Shown: positions 55,835 through 64,000 of the stretch, in pieces | Layout of the letters: every line of letters starts with the position of its first letter | How positions within the stretch are numbered: position 1 is the stretch's first letter | NCBI GenBank assembly: GCA_963792655.1 | Contig: CAWBWU010000006.1 | Location: 372,001-436,000 of the forward strand | DNA: 64,000 bases | Direction: 5' to 3' | Origin: DOZZ01 sp963792655 | Lineage (GTDB): Bacteria; Acidobacteriota; Terriglobia; Bryobacterales; Bryobacteraceae | Program-made: the position numbers and the translations under genes | The notes under the pieces: model-generated | The model's input: only the letters and a program-made list of their open reading frames with translations | What the model was told of the DNA's origin: nothing | The model's database searches: none

Positions 55835-56080
55835 TAACTGGCGAGCTGAAATTCGCGTCCCTGCGCCAGGCCCGCCGCGTAGGCAAGAGCTTCCCGAATG
55901 TCTTGCTATTCCAGATAAGGAAAGTCGGCGAGTAAATCTGTAGCGTGTCCTACCGGCCGCAAGTGCCTCGAAGATCATGCCGACCGTGACTCGCATGCCC
56001 CGGATACACGGCTTCCCACCCATGACGTCGGGGCTGGTCGAGATGCGTTCCAAACTTTGCACTTTCGCCCAGAATATCAT
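55834..56080 (-). pseudogene. DUF433 antitoxin, with frameshift and in-frame stop
   Basis: The first half is intact: LERISTSPDVMGGKPCIRGM, RVTVGMIFEALAAG, the DUF433 signature. The frame then shifts near 55950 and continues DLLADFPYLE-stop-QDIREALAYA and GLAQGREFQLAS. The stop is TAG where the family usually has Trp, Pro or another residue before EDI/QDI. The ATG at 56080 is the likely start. Together with DUF5615 it forms a type II toxin-antitoxin module of the family found by genome neighbourhood; the antitoxin copy looks damaged. Confidence 0.65.
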
Positions 56081-56201
56081 CTTGCCGATTTCAATCACCG
56101 ACACGCCCGGTTTCTTCGCTGAACCAAATCAGCACCATCCGCCTCACCGCTCAGCCCACACCACCACTCCGTTCCACACTCCCCATCGGAGCAACCAATC
56201 G

Positions 56202-56837
56202 ATGAACACCCTCAAACGCATCGCCGCCGCCCGCGCCAACGGCGCCAAAAGCCAGGGCCCCTCCACCGAGCAGGGCAAGCAGCGCGCCGCGCTCAACGCC
56301 ACCCGCCACGGACTCCTCTCCAAGACCATCGTCCTCAAGCACGAAGACCCCAAAGAGTTTCAGGCCCTCGTCACCCAGTACGTCGAAAAGTTCCGCCCCA
56401 ACGGCGACATCGAGCACCAGGCCGTCGAAGAAATGGCCATCTGCCAGTGGAAGCTCCGCCGCCTGCGCCTGATGGAGAAGTACTATCTCGACCTCGCCGC
56501 CGCCCAAATCAAGTCCAAAAACCCGGACGCGCGCATCGCTGAGGGCTTCGATGAAATCGCCAACTCCCACGCCCTGGACAAGATCGAGCGCTACGAAACC
56601 AAACTCCAGCGCATGTACCACCGCGCCCTCGAACACTTCCTGCTGCTCCGCGAGCTCGACCCCGAACCCGAACCGGAACCCGCAGCAGCCGAGGACACCA
56701 GAAGGCCCGAACCCGTCCGCCGCATCGTGCAAATGCCGGAACCGCCCGACCGCTACGCCCGCAGCTACGAAACGCCGGAAGAACCGCTCACCCACCAAAA
56801 TGTTTACAACGCCGGGAATCGAAAGAAGTTATCGTGA
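56202..56837 (+). CDS. Conserved acidobacterial hypothetical protein
   Basis: A 211-residue protein starting MNTLKRIAAARANGAKSQGP and continuing TEQGKQRAALNATRHGLLS, KTIVLKHEDPKEFQALVTQY. The centre is helical (ICQWKLRRLRLMEKYYLDLA) and the end Pro/Glu-rich. The pattern NG-x-KSxGPxTxxGK...NxxxHGL is found in a multi-copy family in Acidobacteria and Planctomycetes, often annotated only as hypothetical. Its basic front suggests nucleic-acid contact. The longer open frame upstream (from 55977) runs through DUF433 and is not used. Confidence 0.7.
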   Translation: MNTLKRIAAARANGAKSQGPSTEQGKQRAALNATRHGLLSKTIVLKHEDPKEFQALVTQYVEKFRPNGDIEHQAVEEMAICQWKLRRLRLMEKYYLDLAAAQIKSKNPDARIAEGFDEIANSHALDKIERYETKLQRMYHRALEHFLLLRELDPEPEPEPAAAEDTRRPEPVRRIVQMPEPPDRYARSYETPEEPLTHQNVYNAGNRKKLS

Positions 56838-56863
56838 TCTGGGTTCGTTTGGCAAAGTGACGG

Positions 56864-57397
56864 TTATTTTGCTTTCTGGGCGGCCGCCGCAGCTTCGGTA
56901 GATGGCGGCACAATGCCTTTCATCCGCAGATAAACCGCCATGGTCCCGTACATCTCGTTATCGTGGGCCACGTTGAAATTCAGCAGGCCGAGTTTGGATT
57001 TATTGCCGAGCGGCGTCTTCACGATCGCCGCCCCGTCGGCGTCCGTCATCCCGCTGTAAGCGTCGTCGCAGAGTTCGCCCGACGCTTTGAGCGCGGCAAC
57101 CAGATCGGCCTTGCTTGTTTTTGTGGCGGCGTCGCCGCGTTTCATTTCACCTTTGGTGATGCTGCACATCGCCGTCTGCGCGTCGGCGACATGGGCAACC
57201 AGTTGACCAAAAGTTCGCGATTGGGGGGCTGGCTGAAACGCGTAATCCGCTTCCGGCATCTTCTCAGCTGCCTTGAGGATATTAGCGATCACTCCCTTGT
57301 AGACGCCCGTTACCTCGGCGGTCATGGGGTTCTGCGCTCGCAAGGCCGTAGCGGCAGCGAACAGAACGAAAGAAAGACTCGAAACAACTCTTTTCAT
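56864..57397 (-). CDS. Exported DinB-family protein
   Basis: A 177-residue protein with a signal peptide (SLSFVLFAAATALRA). The DinB four-helix bundle follows: VIANILKAAEKMPEADYAFQ, TFGQLVAHVADAQTAMCSIT and LLNFNVAHDNEMYGTMAVYL. The two His (HVAD and AHDNE) are in the metal-site positions. DinB proteins are often thiol-dependent S-transferases (for example using bacillithiol); the exported form here makes that uncertain. It is preceded by a long 5' region with no gene. Confidence 0.85.
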   Translation of the reverse strand: MKRVVSSLSFVLFAAATALRAQNPMTAEVTGVYKGVIANILKAAEKMPEADYAFQPAPQSRTFGQLVAHVADAQTAMCSITKGEMKRGDAATKTSKADLVAALKASGELCDDAYSGMTDADGAAIVKTPLGNKSKLGLLNFNVAHDNEMYGTMAVYLRMKGIVPPSTEAAAAAQKAK

Positions 57398-57472
57398 AGG
57401 ACTCCTTTGGGCTCTCAAAATACGTAATCGAATTCGCTCGAATGCGGACAGTTCTCCGCGACCGGCGCCCCT

Positions 57473-58447
57473 TCAGGACACCGCGCTCAAGGATGGTGCG
57501 GAAGATAGATCGACGCCCGATACCTTGACGACGGCCTGCCACGCAGCTTCCTGACTGGCTCGATCGAGAAGGTGCGGCTGGCGTTGCACCTCAATTGGGC
57601 CTGAGAATTTCCCTTGAGCCGAGGCGAAGAATTGCCCTGAGACGTCGGTTCCGAACTCCGACGCCTGTATGTAGCGACGGGCCGCGGTCTCCGGCGTCTG
57701 ATTCATGCCAGGAATGAGCTTCACGATTGGAATCATCAGATACCTCAACGCCAGGCCAGCGCTTCGCACCACCTTGGTGTCGGTCGCGCCACCGGGCGAG
57801 ACAGCGTAGACGGCCATGCCGGAGGGTAGCCGGCGCGCCAAAGCCGCGACCCACCAAGCGATAATGAGCTTCGCGTCGGCATACGCATTGTTGGGCACGT
57901 ACTTCACGTTTGGCCCGTTGCGAATCAGGGCTTCCACAGCGGCGGTCCGGTCACCGTGGTGGTATTTGGCCGCGAAGGCGGGCAGATCGGTGTATTTGAA
58001 CATGGGTACGCCCCCGCGGGCAGGCTCCGCGCCGGCGATAACAATTCGCGCGTTGGGGCTCAGCAGGTTGGCGCGGAGCAAACCGACAGCTAGTCGATGA
58101 TGGCCGATGAGCGGCGCCTGAGAAGCTTCGATGCCCTCAGCGGTGAGCGCACGCTTCTTGAAGGGGACCAACCCGGCATTGAGCAGTAGGAAATCGATCT
58201 GCTGACCTCGTTTGATGAGCTCGGCGACGGCGGACTGAACGCTGGACGGCGAGTCCAGATCGAGCTCCAGCGGCGTGAAGATCTTTTTCTTGGTCTCGGC
58301 CGCCAGTTGAGCAGCCGTTTTCTGGACCCCGGCCAGGCTGCGCCCGGTGACGATGACCTCTTTATAGCCCTTGGCGGCGAGCAAGCCGGCTGCCGCATAG
58401 CCGAGCCCGGACGTGGTGCCGGTAACGAGCGCGAACGAATGTTTCAT
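57473..58447 (-). CDS. Short-chain dehydrogenase/reductase
   Basis: A 324-residue SDR. The cofactor motif TGTTSGLG is at residues 9-16, NAGLVP follows the fourth strand, the catalytic YADAK is near 200 and the SPGGATDT motif follows. An Arg after strand 2 (TGRS) favours NADPH. The C-terminal part is longer than in classical SDRs, resembling the extended light-dependent protochlorophyllide reductase-like group. It is divergent from a TetR gene with palindromes between, so probably under TetR control. Substrate unknown. Confidence 0.87.
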   Translation of the reverse strand: MKHSFALVTGTTSGLGYAAAGLLAAKGYKEVIVTGRSLAGVQKTAAQLAAETKKKIFTPLELDLDSPSSVQSAVAELIKRGQQIDFLLLNAGLVPFKKRALTAEGIEASQAPLIGHHRLAVGLLRANLLSPNARIVIAGAEPARGGVPMFKYTDLPAFAAKYHHGDRTAAVEALIRNGPNVKYVPNNAYADAKLIIAWWVAALARRLPSGMAVYAVSPGGATDTKVVRSAGLALRYLMIPIVKLIPGMNQTPETAARRYIQASEFGTDVSGQFFASAQGKFSGPIEVQRQPHLLDRASQEAAWQAVVKVSGVDLSSAPSLSAVS

Positions 58448-58492
58448 GGCGTCTCCATGGTAAGGGAATCAAGGGGAGGGGAGTGCAATTTT

Positions 58493-58506
58493 GAACTGTT
58501 CAGTTC
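58493..58506. promoter_or_regulatory. TetR operator-like palindrome
   Basis: GAACTG-TT-CAGTTC is a perfect 14-base palindrome between the SDR and TetR genes. A second, weaker one (CTGAA-TGG-TTCAG) overlaps the TetR start at 58547-58559. Both share the CTGAAC half-site. Confidence 0.65.
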
Positions 58507-58550
58507 GATATTGATTGGTACGATGGAAATTGTCAAGGATTTTAAACTGA

Positions 58551-59181
58551 ATGGTTCAGAATACCCATAAGCCGCGTGGTCGGCCGCGCAGCTTCGACGA
58601 AACGGGGGCGCTCGACAAAGGCGACTCAGGTCTTCTGGTCGAAAGGCTACGACGGCGTGACGATTGACGATCTGGTCGCCGGGATGGGTGTCGGACGGCC
58701 GAGTCTGTATGCCGTCTTTGGCGACAAGCGGGCGATATTCTTGCGTGTCCTCAAGGCCTATGCCGAGGCGAAGGGCGCTCGCGCTGCGAAGGCGCTCCTC
58801 TCTCCACAGAGTCTCCGCGACTCGATCGCGGCCTTTCTGAGGTACGCCGTCGAAAGTGCGACCGAGAAAGGGTCCGCCCGGGGCTGCCTTCTGATTTGCG
58901 TCGCGCCACTCGTGGATGATGCTGAGGTGAAGCGGTTCCTGCAGAACGCGGTCGCGGGCGGTGCGGCGCTGGTGGAAGGTCGTTTCCGGGACGCGATCAG
59001 CGCGGGCGAAATCCCGTCCGACTTTCCGGTCGCCGAACGCGCGATCCAGGTCACGGATTTTGCTCGTGCCCTGACGATGCGTGCGCTGATCGGCACGCCG
59101 CGCAAGACGCTCCTCAGGGAGGCTGAGGAAGCTGCCGAACTGGTGCTCCTGCCGCCGCGCAGGGCTTCAAAACATCTCTGA
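58551..59181 (+). CDS. TetR-family transcriptional regulator, one-base frameshift
   Basis: About 209 residues. The start MVQNTHKPRGRPRSFDETGA is read from the ATG at 58551; one extra base near 58617 moves the frame to KATQVFWSKGYDGVTIDDLV and the helix-turn-helix GMGVGRPSLYAVFGDKRAIF. The C-terminal ligand domain (ARGCLLICVAPLV, FPVAERAIQVTDFARALTMR) matches the AcrR/NemR-like subgroup. It most likely represses the divergent SDR gene. The total of 631 bases, one more than a multiple of three, agrees with a single insertion. Confidence 0.87.
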
Positions 59182-59214
59182 AGGGGTCTTCGTGGTTTCG
59201 CTGAAATAGGCGGA

Positions 59215-60741
59215 TCAGGTGGTGCGGTGAACGGGCACAACTTCGTCCGTCGCCATCACGCTGTGCTTCCGGCCAAACGCAAAGTAAATCACTAACCCAA
59301 TCACCAGCCACACAAAGAACCGGATCCACGTCTCCAGCGGCAGCGCCATCATCAACACCAGACAGAACACAATGGAAATGATCGGCGTCACCGGAGCCCA
59401 GGGCACGCGAAAGCCGCGCGGGCGGTCGGGCTGTTTTTTGCGCAGCACCATGACGCCGAGCGACACGATCACGAACGCGAACAATGTGCCGATGTTGGCC
59501 AGGTCGGCAAACGTATCGATATCGAGGATGCCCGCGGGTATCCCAACGGCAAGGCCCGCGATCCAGGTGCTCACGTGCGGCGTCTTGAACTTCGGGTGGA
59601 CTCGCGAGAACATCTTCGGCATCAAGCCGTCTCGCGACATCGCGAACCATACGCGCGCCTGGCCGTATTGAAAGACCAGCAGCGACGAAATCATACCGAC
59701 CAGCGCGCCGACGCTGACCCAGCCACGGATGCCGTTCATGCCCAGCGCTTTGAGCGCGTTTGCAACCGGTGCGGCGTTGTTGAGGGTGGTGTAGTTCGCG
59801 ATGCCGGTCAGCACCAGCGACACCGAGATATAGAGGACCGCGCACACGATCAGCGTCAGGATGATTCCGATCGGCATGTCGCGCTGGGGCCGTTTGCATT
59901 CTTCGGCTGCGGTCGAGACCGAGTCGAAGCCAATGTAAGTGAAGAAGACGATCGCGCTGCCGGTCAACACGCCCGTGAAGCCATGCGGCAGGAACGGATG
60001 CCAGTTCGCCGTGTTCACTGCGTGCGCGGCGCCGACGACAAAGATCATGATGGCCGCAATCTTCACCACGACCATGATGTTGTTCGTTGTCGCGCCCTCG
60101 CGCACGCCGCGCGTCAACAGCCACGTCAGGATCAGTAGGATCAGCAGCGCAGACAAGTTGAAGTAGCTGCCGGTGCGCACACCTCCGGCCGCAAAGATCG
60201 GTTCCGCAATGATGTGGGGAATGTGAATGTGAAAGACGTTATCGAGGAGGTCGTTCAGGTATGCGGAGAAGCCCACCGCGACAGCCATGTTGGAGACGGC
60301 GTACTCCAGAATCAAGTCCCAGCCGATGATCCACGCGAACAGTTCGCCCAACGTCGCATAGGCATAGGTGTAAGCGCTGCCCGCAACCGGAATCATCGAC
60401 GCCAGCTCGGCGTAGCAAAGCGCCGCGAAACTGCAAGCGAGCGCAGTCAGTAAGAACGAAAGCGAAATACCAGGGCCCGCGCCGGGACGTCCGGTCAGCG
60501 AGAGCGCGTGCGTTCCGTAGCGCAGCAGATCGAGGATCGGCGCATGCAGAATGCTCTTGTAGGCAAGGGTCTCACCGGCGGCGGCGGTGCCGGTCAAAAT
60601 GAAAATGCCGGAGCCGATGACGGCTCCGACACCGAATGCAGTAAGACTGAGCGGGCCCAGCGTGCGGCGCAGTTGTTTGCCGGGCTCATCCGCGGCAGCA
60701 ATCAGAGAGTCGATACTCTTGGTGCGGAAGAGCCCGTGCAT
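59215..60741 (-). CDS. APC-superfamily cationic amino-acid transporter
   Basis: A 508-residue permease with about 12-13 helices. The start (RTKSIDSLIAAADEPGKQLR then RTLGPLSLTAFGVGAVIGSG) is typical of the CAT family; other signatures are CYAELASMIPVAGSAYTYAY, GWDLILEYAVSNMAVAVGFS and FFTYIGFDSVSTAAEECKRP. It likely imports or exchanges amino acids. It is cotranscribed downstream of pcrA and a 54-residue basic gene. Frame intact. Confidence 0.9.
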   Translation of the reverse strand: MHGLFRTKSIDSLIAAADEPGKQLRRTLGPLSLTAFGVGAVIGSGIFILTGTAAAGETLAYKSILHAPILDLLRYGTHALSLTGRPGAGPGISLSFLLTALACSFAALCYAELASMIPVAGSAYTYAYATLGELFAWIIGWDLILEYAVSNMAVAVGFSAYLNDLLDNVFHIHIPHIIAEPIFAAGGVRTGSYFNLSALLILLILTWLLTRGVREGATTNNIMVVVKIAAIMIFVVGAAHAVNTANWHPFLPHGFTGVLTGSAIVFFTYIGFDSVSTAAEECKRPQRDMPIGIILTLIVCAVLYISVSLVLTGIANYTTLNNAAPVANALKALGMNGIRGWVSVGALVGMISSLLVFQYGQARVWFAMSRDGLMPKMFSRVHPKFKTPHVSTWIAGLAVGIPAGILDIDTFADLANIGTLFAFVIVSLGVMVLRKKQPDRPRGFRVPWAPVTPIISIVFCLVLMMALPLETWIRFFVWLVIGLVIYFAFGRKHSVMATDEVVPVHRTT

Positions 60742-60753
60742 TGCGCTGGCCGG

Positions 60754-60918
60754 CTAACGTTTACGCTGGCTTTGACCCTTGCTGACGGTGGCGACCTTCT
60801 TCTTGTTCGAGCCGCGGGCGACAGACTCCTCACGCTTCGGCTTCGGCGCGGCCTTCTTGCGCGCGGTGCGCTTCAGCTTCTTGCGTTCGAGAGTGTCGGT
60901 AACGTTTTTCGTGTTCAT
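60754..60918 (-). CDS. 54-residue lysine/arginine-rich microprotein
   Basis: Starts MNTKNVTDTLERKKLKRTAR and continues with Lys, Arg, Ala and Pro (KKAAPKPKREE) to GQSQRKR. The ATG directly follows the pcrA stop as TAAATG, and the gene ends 12 bases before the permease gene, so it is part of the operon. The composition resembles short nucleoid-associated or ribosome-associated tails. It is too short for routine gene calls. Unknown function. Confidence 0.6.
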   Translation of the reverse strand: MNTKNVTDTLERKKLKRTARKKAAPKPKREESVARGSNKKKVATVSKGQSQRKR

Positions 60919-63276
60919 TTATGCTCTTTTTAATCCTGCGTATTTCTCGATCAACTTCTTCAAACCGAAGCGTTGGAAGCTGACGATGATCTTGGCATCA
61001 TCACCCTCGCCCTCACGGCGGACGATGGTGCCGGTCCCGTACTTGGGATGCTCTACTAATGTACCTGTTCGCGCGCCGCTCTGGGAGGAGGCTTTGGGCG
61101 CAGCCACGCGAGGCGTCAGTGGCACTCGCGGCGGCACCACTAAGTTGGCGTTCGGACGCGCAGCCGGCGGAACCGGTGTTTGCACCGGCAGATTAGTGCC
61201 GCGGTCTTTCAGGAACTGCGAGATGTTCTCGACGGAGTTGAAAGTACGGCCGGTGTACAGATTCTTTCGCGCCGCCTGCTGCACGTGATCGCGTTCCGCG
61301 GTGAGGTCTACTTGTGGCGTCCGCTCGTTCTCGTCGTCCGCACCGATCTTCACCACCAGTTGCGCGGGAATTTCTTTGAGGAAGCGAGACGCCATCGAGC
61401 GTTCCTGCTCACCCTGTCCGAAGCGGCGGCGATACCGCGCCCAACTGACAATGAGCCGCTTCTCGGCACGCGTCATGCCGACGTAACAGAGACGGCGCTC
61501 TTCCTCCATCGCGGCTTCGCTCGTGATGGAGCGGATATGCGGGAAGAGACGTTCCTCCATACCCGCGAGAAAAACGACGGGGAACTCGAGGCCTTTCGCG
61601 TTGTGCAGTGTCAGCAGCGTTACCTGCGCGGCTTCTTCGAGCGAATCGGAATCGGCCACGAGCGCCGTGTGATCGAGAAACTCAGTAATGGACTCGCCGC
61701 GCTCCACCGCTTCCGCAGCGGCGTTGGCAAGCTCTTCCAGGTTCTCGATGCGCGATTGCGATTCGGTGGTGTTCTCGCTTTCGAGCATCGCGCGATACCC
61801 GCTGCGCTCTTCAATCAGATTGAGCGCTTCGTTCAGCGGAAGCGTGGTGACCGCTTCGGCCATCTCTTCGATGATGCGCCGGAAGGCAGCCATCGCAGCA
61901 TGCGCGCGCGTCGGCAGCTTCTGCTCTTCCAGAATGCGCCCGATCGCGTTCCACAGCGTGAGATTGTTCTCGAGCGCGAACTGCTCGATCTGTTCCATCG
62001 TGGTGCGGCCGATACCGCGCGCCGGAGTGTTCACGATGCGCAGCAGGCTCAACGAATCCGTCTGCGAGACCGCGAGCTTCAGGTACGCAAGGATGTCTTT
62101 CACTTCCGCGCGCTGGTAGTAACTGAAGCCGCCGACCACCAGATACTTGCGGCCATACCGCCGCATCGCTTCTTCGATCTGCCGCGATTGCGAGTTGGTG
62201 CGGTACAAAACAGCGACGCGCCAATCGGGATGCTGACGGAGAATCTTGTCCGTTGTGTCGGCGATGTACAACGCCTCGTTCTCGGAGTCGTACGCGGTGT
62301 AGTGCGTGATCTTGTCGCCGTCGCCCGAATCCGTCCAGAGCCACTTGCCCTTGCGCTCTTTGTTGTTCGCGACGACCGCGCCTGCAGCTTCGAGGATGGT
62401 CTTCGTCGAACGATAGTTCTGTTCGAGCCGGATCGTGCGGGCCTTCGGGTAGTCGCGCTCGAAGTCGAGAATGTTGCGAATGTCCGCGCCGCGCCAGCTA
62501 TAGATCGACTGATCTTCATCGCCGACCACGCAGACGTTGTCGTGGCCCTTGGTAAGCAGGCGCATCATTTCGTACTGCGTGCGATTGGTGTCCTGATACT
62601 CATCCACCATGACGTAACTGAGCCGGCGGTTATAGGCTTCACGCGTTGCCGCATCGTGCGCGAGCAGCCGCACGGCTTCGAGCAGCAGGTCATCGAAGTC
62701 GAGCGCATTGGCCTGGCGCAGGCCCTTTTCGTATTCTTCGAACAAGACCGCAATGCGCTTCGAGACCGGATCTTTGGCAGACGCGGCAAGATCGTCAGGC
62801 GTCTGCTTCGAGCTCTTCGATTGACTGATGATGGACAACGTTCCGCGATACGGCAGCGCTTTGTCATCGAGCCCCAGCCGCTTGTACGCGGCTTTCAGAA
62901 GCGCGATCTGATCTTCATCGTCATAGATCGAAAACTGCCGCGTGAAGCCGGGCCGAATCTCTGCGAGAGGATCTCCGTCGCGGCGCAGCAATCGAACACA
63001 GAACGAGTGGAATGTCGAGAGATTTGCATTGCCCGTGACGTTCTCTCCGGAGAGCAAGCTCTCCACACGCGAGCGCATCTCAGCGGCGGCTTTATTGGTG
63101 AAGGTGACAGCAAGGACCGACGACGGAGGCACGCGTTTGGAACTGATGAGATGCGCGATGCGATGCGTGATCACACGCGTTTTGCCTGAACCGGCGCCGG
63201 CCAGAATCAGTAGCGGGCCATCGGTGACAGCTACGGCTTCACGTTGTTGCGGATTTAGACCGGCAAGGAAATCCAT
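60919..63276 (-). CDS. pcrA: UvrD/PcrA-type DNA helicase
   Basis: A superfamily 1A 3'-5' helicase of 785 residues. Motifs in order: Q motif LNPQQREAV, Walker A AGAGSGKT (27-34), VTFTNKAAAEMRSRV, Walker B DEYQDTN, DEDQSIYSWRGA, EQNYRST, LTLHNAKGLEFPVVFLAGM and RLCYVGMTRAEKRL. The C-terminal GTLVEHPKYGTGTIVRREGE is the Tudor-like tail seen in PcrA/UvrD that binds RNA polymerase. It acts in nucleotide excision and replication-fork repair. The ATG at 63276 is the family start; the frame extends to 63522. The whole gene is free of frameshifts, unlike many others here. Confidence 0.96.
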   Translation of the reverse strand: MDFLAGLNPQQREAVAVTDGPLLILAGAGSGKTRVITHRIAHLISSKRVPPSSVLAVTFTNKAAAEMRSRVESLLSGENVTGNANLSTFHSFCVRLLRRDGDPLAEIRPGFTRQFSIYDDEDQIALLKAAYKRLGLDDKALPYRGTLSIISQSKSSKQTPDDLAASAKDPVSKRIAVLFEEYEKGLRQANALDFDDLLLEAVRLLAHDAATREAYNRRLSYVMVDEYQDTNRTQYEMMRLLTKGHDNVCVVGDEDQSIYSWRGADIRNILDFERDYPKARTIRLEQNYRSTKTILEAAGAVVANNKERKGKWLWTDSGDGDKITHYTAYDSENEALYIADTTDKILRQHPDWRVAVLYRTNSQSRQIEEAMRRYGRKYLVVGGFSYYQRAEVKDILAYLKLAVSQTDSLSLLRIVNTPARGIGRTTMEQIEQFALENNLTLWNAIGRILEEQKLPTRAHAAMAAFRRIIEEMAEAVTTLPLNEALNLIEERSGYRAMLESENTTESQSRIENLEELANAAAEAVERGESITEFLDHTALVADSDSLEEAAQVTLLTLHNAKGLEFPVVFLAGMEERLFPHIRSITSEAAMEEERRLCYVGMTRAEKRLIVSWARYRRRFGQGEQERSMASRFLKEIPAQLVVKIGADDENERTPQVDLTAERDHVQQAARKNLYTGRTFNSVENISQFLKDRGTNLPVQTPVPPAARPNANLVVPPRVPLTPRVAAPKASSQSGARTGTLVEHPKYGTGTIVRREGEGDDAKIIVSFQRFGLKKLIEKYAGLKRA

Positions 63277-63327
63277 TGGAGGGGGAAACTCGATTTTAAC
63301 ATCCACGCTCCGTGGCAACATGAATCG

Positions 63328-63633
63328 ATGGCGTTCGAGAAGGTTGCCAAAGTCGGCGATGTCGCTCCCAATGGTGTGATCGAGATCTTGCGCGGCTATG
63401 TGCCGTACGCGTTGTGCCGCATCGGCGATGAGTGGCATGCGCTTGCGGGAACGTGCCCGCATCGCGGCGGTCCTCTTGGCCAGGGCGCAGTAGAAGGACG
63501 CAATGTGTTGTGCCCCTGGCATTTGTGGGCGTTCGACTGCGTTACGGGGCAGAACGATTTCTACGAAAACTGCAGCGTGAAAACGTTCGCTGTGCGCGTC
63601 GAAGGTGACGACGTGTTGGCCGACCTTGCCTGA
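63328..63633 (+). CDS. Small Rieske [2Fe-2S] protein
   Basis: A 101-residue Rieske domain. The cluster ligands are Cys43 and His45 in TCPHRGGPLGQG and Cys62 and His65 in CPWHLWAFD; the chain is NirD/BphF-like. It is a free-standing ferredoxin-type protein, partner unknown, and overlaps mutM by eight bases. Confidence 0.9.
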   Translation: MAFEKVAKVGDVAPNGVIEILRGYVPYALCRIGDEWHALAGTCPHRGGPLGQGAVEGRNVLCPWHLWAFDCVTGQNDFYENCSVKTFAVRVEGDDVLADLA

Positions 63634-64000
63634 GCTGCCCGAAGTCGAAACAGTTGTTCGTAGCCTGGCGCCGCACCTGCCCGGTCAGCGCATTCGCAAG
63701 GCGGAGTTCGCGCGCGTCCGTCTGCTCAAGAACGAACCCGATGAAGCCGCGGCAGCAATGACGGGCCGCAAGATTGTGTCCGTCGAACGGCACGGCAAGT
63801 TCATTGTCATGACGTTGAAGCCGTCGGGCTTCTTCATCGTGCATCTGGGCATGACGGGCAAGCTGCTCTTGAATGGCGAGATCGGAAAGCATACGCACGC
63901 GGTGCTCACGCTCGACCGTGGAACGTTGATCTACACGGACCCTCGCAAGTTCGGCCGGTTGCATTTCACGGAAGCACTGCCGGAGTCGCTTGCGAAGCTT
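63626..64000 (+). CDS. mutM: Formamidopyrimidine-DNA glycosylase, cut by window edge
   Basis: The base-excision repair enzyme for oxidised purines. From a TTG at 63626 the protein reads MPELPEVETVVRSLAPHLPG, with the catalytic Pro directly after the start Met, and continues RRHGKFIVM-type (ERHGKFIVMTLKPSGFFIVH) and LGMTGKLL, DPRKFGRLHF. The zinc finger lies beyond the window. It overlaps the Rieske gene by eight bases, so the two are coupled. Confidence 0.93.
   Translation, partial: MPELPEVETVVRSLAPHLPGQRIRKAEFARVRLLKNEPDEAAAAMTGRKIVSVERHGKFIVMTLKPSGFFIVHLGMTGKLLLNGEIGKHTHAVLTLDRGTLIYTDPRKFGRLHFTEALPESLAKL

Noticed and set aside
56151..56798. A 215-codon minus-strand Val/Phe/Gly-rich open frame
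   Set aside because: Shadow of the plus-strand gene at 56202; composition arises from Lys/Glu/Arg codons on the other strand.
61180..63189. A 669-codon plus-strand open frame opposite pcrA
   Set aside because: It mirrors pcrA codon by codon, is full of Arg/His/Val typical of antisense high-GC frames, and shows no domain; pcrA has every helicase motif.

Overview
The window looks like chromosomal DNA of an Acidobacteriota member, most likely Bryobacterales/Solibacteraceae. The clues are a high-GC genome, the Solibacter-type C-terminal secretion-like domain (TIGR03437 family) at the end of the gene at 6218-8099, a bacillithiol synthase (bshA) with a bacilliredoxin, a short acidobacterial-type Hfq, and many signal-peptide proteins with beta-propeller, TPR and FecR domains. 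This placement is an inference; there is no rRNA in the window.

Layout. 1-5208 is a minus-strand housekeeping operon: valS, nadC, birA, coaX and a conserved hypothetical, joined by overlapping stops and starts. 5276-11453 holds a secreted FecR protein facing a secreted beta-propeller protein, followed by thiL, an O-methyltransferase and UDP-glucose dehydrogenase. 11450-15102 is mostly one cell-wall operon (lipoprotein, murQ, murA, rhodanese). 15156-22292 is rich in exported proteins: TPR, sorbosone dehydrogenase-like, VOC, multicopper oxidase and alpha-galactosidase. 22331-31044 carries a ketoacyl synthase, citrate synthase, a Skp-like chaperone, Hsp15, an M20 hydrolase and an aminotransferase. 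31135-32354 has three small low-complexity proteins, two of them exported. 32474-46526 holds comM, a DUF4143 ATPase, tRNA-Leu, a DUF2157/GDYXXLXY pair, bacilliredoxin, an ABC-F ATPase, hfq, bshA, a sodium symporter, pyrE, an exopolysaccharide sugar transferase and tRNA-Lys. 46534-49812 is a MarR-controlled oxygenase locus plus a CpXC-domain protein. 56202-64000 returns to ordinary genes (DinB, SDR/TetR pair, amino-acid permease, pcrA, Rieske protein, mutM).

The stretch at about 49.8-56.1 kb is different: it looks more A+T-rich by eye, gene-poor and decayed. It holds a complete Hsp90/HtpG-like protein that continues into an extra C-terminal Rossmann-like domain (nucleoside 2-deoxyribosyltransferase/TIR-like), a TPR gene just downstream, a VapC fragment, a DUF433/DUF5615 toxin-antitoxin pair and two kinds of dispersed repeat. 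I read it as a degraded defence island; the Hsp90-effector fusion is the most novel item in the window.

A caveat applies throughout: about twenty genes, including essential ones such as valS, pyrE and nadC, are broken by one-base frame changes while their neighbours are intact. Clustered indel errors in a draft or metagenome assembly explain this better than real pseudogenes, so frameshifted genes are given as single features spanning all their frames.
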